Positions 6,713 through 9,378 of a stretch of DNA of 9,378 bases are shown here, piece after piece (within the stretch, counting starts at the first letter, position 1; the number at the start of each line of letters is the position of its first letter). Location: positions 1 to 9,378 of the forward strand of contig JAERML010000104.1 of the NCBI GenBank assembly GCA_016844425.1. The letters are read 5' to 3'. The notes beneath the pieces were generated by a model. The model did not search any database. It was given only the letters and a program-made list of their open reading frames with translations, and was not told the origin of the DNA. The stretch is from Bacteroidota bacterium. Lineage in GTDB: Bacteria > Bacteroidota > UBA10030 > UBA6906. The position numbers and the translations under genes are program-made.

Positions 6713-8142
6713 TTCTCTTCGATGATGGATCGAGACTGCCGTTTGAGCGGGAGTTCAACGCGGTATTTCTGAAGCTCCCGGCCAAAGTGAAGAAGGGAGA
6801 GAACCGCGCAATTACAGTCTTTTATTCAGGCAATCCAGTTGTCGCGACGCGACCACCCTGGGACGGGGGATTCATCTGGGAGGAAGATGAAAAGGGAAAC
6901 CCCTGGATCGCAGTTACATGTCAGGGAGAGGGTGCGAGCATCTGGTGGCCGAACAAGGACCACCAATCCGATGAGCCGGACAGCATGATGATCAGCGTAA
7001 CCGTGCCGTCAGGACTAGAGGACATTTCCAATGGGCGGCTCCGGAAGACAACGACCATGCCTGATGGATGGACGCGGTTCGACTGGTTTCTGCAGAATCC
7101 GATCAACAACTACAACGTCACGGTCAACATTGGAAAGTTTGCACGCTTCAGCGACTTCCACGTCAACGGCAAGGACACTCTCACGCTCGACTACTACGTG
7201 ATGCCCTACAATCTCGAGAAGGCAAAGGTGCAGTTCCAACAGGTGAAACCGATGATGGAGTGTTTCGAAAAGCGCTTCGGCAAGTATCCATTCTACGCCG
7301 ACGGATACAAGCTGGTGGAATCGCCGCATCTGGGGATGGAACACCAGAGCGCGGTCGCATATGGCAATCACTACCTGCAAGGCTATCGGGGTGAATCCAT
7401 GTCGGCGAAAGGACCGTCGTCACCCACCGGGCTCAAGTTCGACTTCATCATCATTCACGAGACGGCGCACGAATGGTGGGGGAACAGTGTGACAGCCAAG
7501 GACGTTGCCGATACGTGGATCCATGAGAGTTTTGGCGCCTACGCCGAAGCGGTGTACGTCGAGTGCCTCTGGGGATATGACGAGGCGATTGTATACATCA
7601 ACGCGAAGAGAACCAGCATCGGCAACACGGAGCCGATCATAGGTGTGTACAACGTCCACAACGATGGCTCGCCGGATATGTACAACAAGGGGCAGATCGT
7701 GTTGAACACACTCCGGAGCGTCATCAACAACGATTCGCTCTGGTGGTCTGCTTTGCACGGGCTGGCGACCACGTTTTGGCATCAGACCATCACGGCTGAC
7801 GATGTGGTGAACTACGTCAACAAAGCCACGGGAGAGGATTACTCATACTTCTTCAATCAGTACTTTCGTTACTCAAGGATTCCGAAGCTCGATGTGTTTA
7901 TCACCCGGAAAGGGAACTCCGTGACGATGAAATACAAGTGGACCGCGGACGTTGCTGATTTCAGAATGCCTGTGAAAGTCACAACGGCCCCCGGGAAGCT
8001 CGAGTTCATCCAACCTACCACCACATGGCAAACGATGACGCTTGGCGATCTCGACCCGATGCAGTTCAAAGTGGCAGATCAATTGTTTTATATCGATGTG
8101 AAGCTCGCCTGGTCGTACATCGACCCGCGCAAGCCGGACTAA
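6709..8142 (+). CDS. M1 family zinc metallopeptidase, main (3') fragment of a broken gene
   Basis: These 477 residues from ATG 6709 carry the rest of the beta-sandwich and the whole catalytic domain. The exopeptidase motif G-M-E-H (7333-7344) precedes the zinc site HETAH (7456-7470), followed 18 residues later by the third ligand Glu (7525-7527, in WIHESFGAY). The transition-state Tyr is in DMYNKG (7681-7683). All M1 catalytic elements are present. Segments such as PPWDGGFIW, CQGEGASIWWPNKDHQSDEPDSM and PINNYNVTVNIGKF are typical of secreted Bacteroidota-type M1 aminopeptidases. ATG 6709 lies within the domain (DVDMILFDDGS is in frame from about 6700), so it is not a natural N-terminus: the signal peptide is in the preceding fragment. 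If both pieces were joined, the enzyme would be a normal-looking periplasmic or extracellular aminopeptidase lacking about 15-20 residues. TAA 8140-8142 ends it, just before an aldehyde dehydrogenase remnant. Confidence 0.82.
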   Translation: MILFDDGSRLPFEREFNAVFLKLPAKVKKGENRAITVFYSGNPVVATRPPWDGGFIWEEDEKGNPWIAVTCQGEGASIWWPNKDHQSDEPDSMMISVTVPSGLEDISNGRLRKTTTMPDGWTRFDWFLQNPINNYNVTVNIGKFARFSDFHVNGKDTLTLDYYVMPYNLEKAKVQFQQVKPMMECFEKRFGKYPFYADGYKLVESPHLGMEHQSAVAYGNHYLQGYRGESMSAKGPSSPTGLKFDFIIIHETAHEWWGNSVTAKDVADTWIHESFGAYAEAVYVECLWGYDEAIVYINAKRTSIGNTEPIIGVYNVHNDGSPDMYNKGQIVLNTLRSVINNDSLWWSALHGLATTFWHQTITADDVVNYVNKATGEDYSYFFNQYFRYSRIPKLDVFITRKGNSVTMKYKWTADVADFRMPVKVTTAPGKLEFIQPTTTWQTMTLGDLDPMQFKVADQLFYIDVKLAWSYIDPRKPD

Positions 8143-8156
8143 CGAGGGGCGAACGT

Positions 8157-8537
8157 GTGAAGCGAGCGAAGAACGGTTTCTACTTGGCTCCTGCCCTCCT
8201 GACGGAAGTAACGAATACGATGAGAATCAGCAGGGAGGAGGTCTTCGGACCGGTGGCCGGAGTGATACGCGTGAAGAATTATGACGAAGCCCTTTCCGTC
8301 GCCAACGACACGCCATTTGGCCTAACCTCCGGCATCTGTACGACTTCCCTTAAGTACGCAGCGCATTTCAAACGGCATGCAGACGCGGGGATGGTAGTGG
8401 TAAATCTCCCGACGGCGGGGGTGGATTACCACGTGCCGTTTGGCGGAAGAAAGTCCTCCAGCTACGGCAGCCGCGAGCAAGGAAAATACGCCATTGAGTT
8501 TTATACGACGGTGAAGACGTGCTATGTCGCTCCGTAA
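8157..8537 (+). pseudogene. Aldehyde dehydrogenase C-terminal remnant (2,5-dioxopentanoate / KGSA dehydrogenase-like)
   Basis: About 126 residues match the C-terminal quarter of the ALDH superfamily. Homology starts at about KNGFYLAPALLTEV and may begin a few codons earlier (GERV, near 8148). Visible are MRISREEVFGPV (cofactor-contacting E-x-F-GP), ANDTPFGLTSGI, AGMVVVNLPTAGVDYHVPFGGRKSSSYGSREQG and the C-terminal EFYTTVKTCYV. The 'NLPT-GVD-HVPFGG-K-SS-G-REQG' form is like alpha-ketoglutarate semialdehyde dehydrogenases, which oxidise 2,5-dioxopentanoate to 2-oxoglutarate. The NAD-binding domain, the catalytic Cys and the general-base Glu (roughly the first 350 residues of about 480-500) are missing. 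The upstream DNA is the end of the M1 peptidase, so the product cannot be an active dehydrogenase. GTG 8157 is only the nearest in-frame start; the open frame runs back into the peptidase gene. It is 22 bases from the hydroxyproline epimerase, which supports a hydroxyproline-pathway role for the ancestral gene. Confidence 0.75.
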
Positions 8538-8559
8538 TTGTCAATCGAACGAGAACACA

Positions 8560-9378
8560 ATGTCGAAGAGAACATTCTCCTGTATTGATGCTCACACGTG
8601 CGGCAACCCGGTCCGCGTGGTAACTGGCGGTGGCCCGTTTCTCGATGGGAAGAACATGAGTGAGCGCCGCCAGCACTTCATGGCCGAGTATGATTGGATC
8701 CGGACGGGGCTGATGTTTGAACCCCGCGGCCACGACATGATGTCGGGGAGTATCTTGTATCCCCCGACGCGTGAGGATACCGATATCGGGTTTCTGTTCA
8801 TCGAGACAAGCGGCTGCCTGCCGATGTGTGGACATGGAACCATCGGCACCGTGACGGTGATTATCGAACATGGATTGGTGAAACCGCGGTTTGCGGGGAA
8901 ACTCCGGATTGAAACGCCAGCCGGTATTGTTGAGGCACACTATACGATGGAGGGGACTCATGTCTCAGCCGTTCGTATTGTCAATATCGCATCGTATCTT
9001 CATAGCACCGGGCTCGAAGTCGAATGCCCGGACCTTGGCCTCCTCCGTGTTGACGTTGCATACGGCGGCAACTTCTATGCGATTGTTGATCCCCAGGAGA
9101 ATTACAAGGATATGGAAGACCTGAGCGCTGGCGATATCCTGCGCCTGAGTCCGATTCTCCGCCGCCGGCTCAATGAAAAGTACCAGTTTGTTCATCCCGA
9201 GAACCCAACCATCAAGGGCCTGAGCCACATCGAGTGGACAGGGCGTCCGAAAAACCCAGAAGCACACGCGCGGAATGCCGTATTCTATGGCGAGCGGGCG
9301 ATTGACAGGTCACCATGCGGTACCGGTACCTCCGCGCGGATGGCGCAATGGGCAGCGAAAGGGAAGCTCAAGGTCGGC
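8560..9378 (+). CDS. 4-hydroxyproline 2-epimerase, proline racemase family (3' end outside window)
   Basis: There are 273 codons from ATG 8560 to the window edge with no stop; the family is about 310-335 residues long, so the end is missing. The enzyme is cytosolic and cofactor-independent. In its family it interconverts trans-4-hydroxy-L-proline and cis-4-hydroxy-D-proline, the first step of hydroxyproline breakdown. The N-terminus IDAHTCGNPVRVV is the family opening. EPRGHDMMSGSILYPPT follows. The first catalytic cysteine is Cys90 in MCGHGTIG (88-95) and the second is Cys253 in DRSPCGTGTSARM (249-261). Having Cys at both sites argues for epimerase/racemase activity rather than trans-3-hydroxyproline dehydratase, which has Thr at the second. 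FVHPENP...GLSHIEW also fits the hydroxyproline-epimerase branch. Separation from true proline racemase rests on overall resemblance, so it is slightly less sure. Only a weak purine run precedes the ATG. It lies downstream of the semialdehyde dehydrogenase remnant. Confidence 0.92.
   Translation, partial: MSKRTFSCIDAHTCGNPVRVVTGGGPFLDGKNMSERRQHFMAEYDWIRTGLMFEPRGHDMMSGSILYPPTREDTDIGFLFIETSGCLPMCGHGTIGTVTVIIEHGLVKPRFAGKLRIETPAGIVEAHYTMEGTHVSAVRIVNIASYLHSTGLEVECPDLGLLRVDVAYGGNFYAIVDPQENYKDMEDLSAGDILRLSPILRRRLNEKYQFVHPENPTIKGLSHIEWTGRPKNPEAHARNAVFYGERAIDRSPCGTGTSARMAQWAAKGKLKVG

Noticed and set aside
8025..8156. Upstream extension of the aldehyde dehydrogenase frame to an ATG at 8025
   Set aside because: The residues encoded there do not resemble ALDH, and the DNA is used by the M1 peptidase C-terminus in another frame.
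8368..8961. Minus-strand open frame of 197 codons across the dehydrogenase remnant and epimerase
   Set aside because: It lies antisense to two strongly recognised families and its translation (Arg/Pro/His-rich) is typical of a shadow frame.

Overview
The window holds ordinary chromosomal metabolic genes from a bacterium of roughly 55% GC by eye. I see no phage, IS, CRISPR, tRNA or rRNA. The best taxonomic guess is the Bacteroidota / Ignavibacteria-like (FCB) group. The basis is a large secreted M1 peptidase of the type common there, a long divergent SurA-like lipid-free secreted protein, mostly weak Shine-Dalgarno sequences, and TATCTT-type elements ahead of two genes. This placement is an inference.

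Layout. (a) 2-3579, plus strand: a tight carbohydrate-uptake operon. It contains the C-terminal end of a GH3 glycosidase, a small GNAT acetyltransferase, a sugar-binding protein of a CUT1-type ABC importer (broken), and two MalF/MalG-type permeases. Starts overlap stops by 4, 11 and 4 bases, which suggests translational coupling. No ATPase gene is present. (b) 3603-5075, minus strand: a secreted SurA/PpiC-like protein, convergent with the transporter operon. (c) 5076-5303: a divergent promoter region. (d) 5304-6194: an EamA/DMT-family membrane transporter. (e) 6195-6490: a noncoding spacer. (f) 6491-8142: a secreted M1-family zinc metallopeptidase, broken near its N-terminus. (g) 8157-8537: the C-terminal remnant of an aldehyde dehydrogenase that looks like a 2,5-dioxopentanoate (alpha-ketoglutarate semialdehyde) dehydrogenase. 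(h) 8560 to the end: a 4-hydroxyproline 2-epimerase, cut by the window edge.

Functional reading. The left half imports and cleaves oligosaccharides, probably beta-glycosides. The right half looks like peptide and hydroxyproline use: a secreted aminopeptidase-like enzyme, the first step of trans-4-hydroxy-L-proline breakdown, and a remnant of the last step (semialdehyde to 2-oxoglutarate).

The most notable signal is structural. Three plus-strand genes in 9.4 kb are each missing sequence that their families normally contain. The sugar-binding protein lacks about 25 residues and shifts frame near 1138-1155. The M1 peptidase lacks about 15-20 residues and shifts frame near 6698-6710. The aldehyde dehydrogenase lacks its N-terminal roughly 350 residues. 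These may be genuine pseudogenes or small collapses in a metagenome assembly. Sequence alone cannot separate the two. I did not find a convincing novel biological system here.
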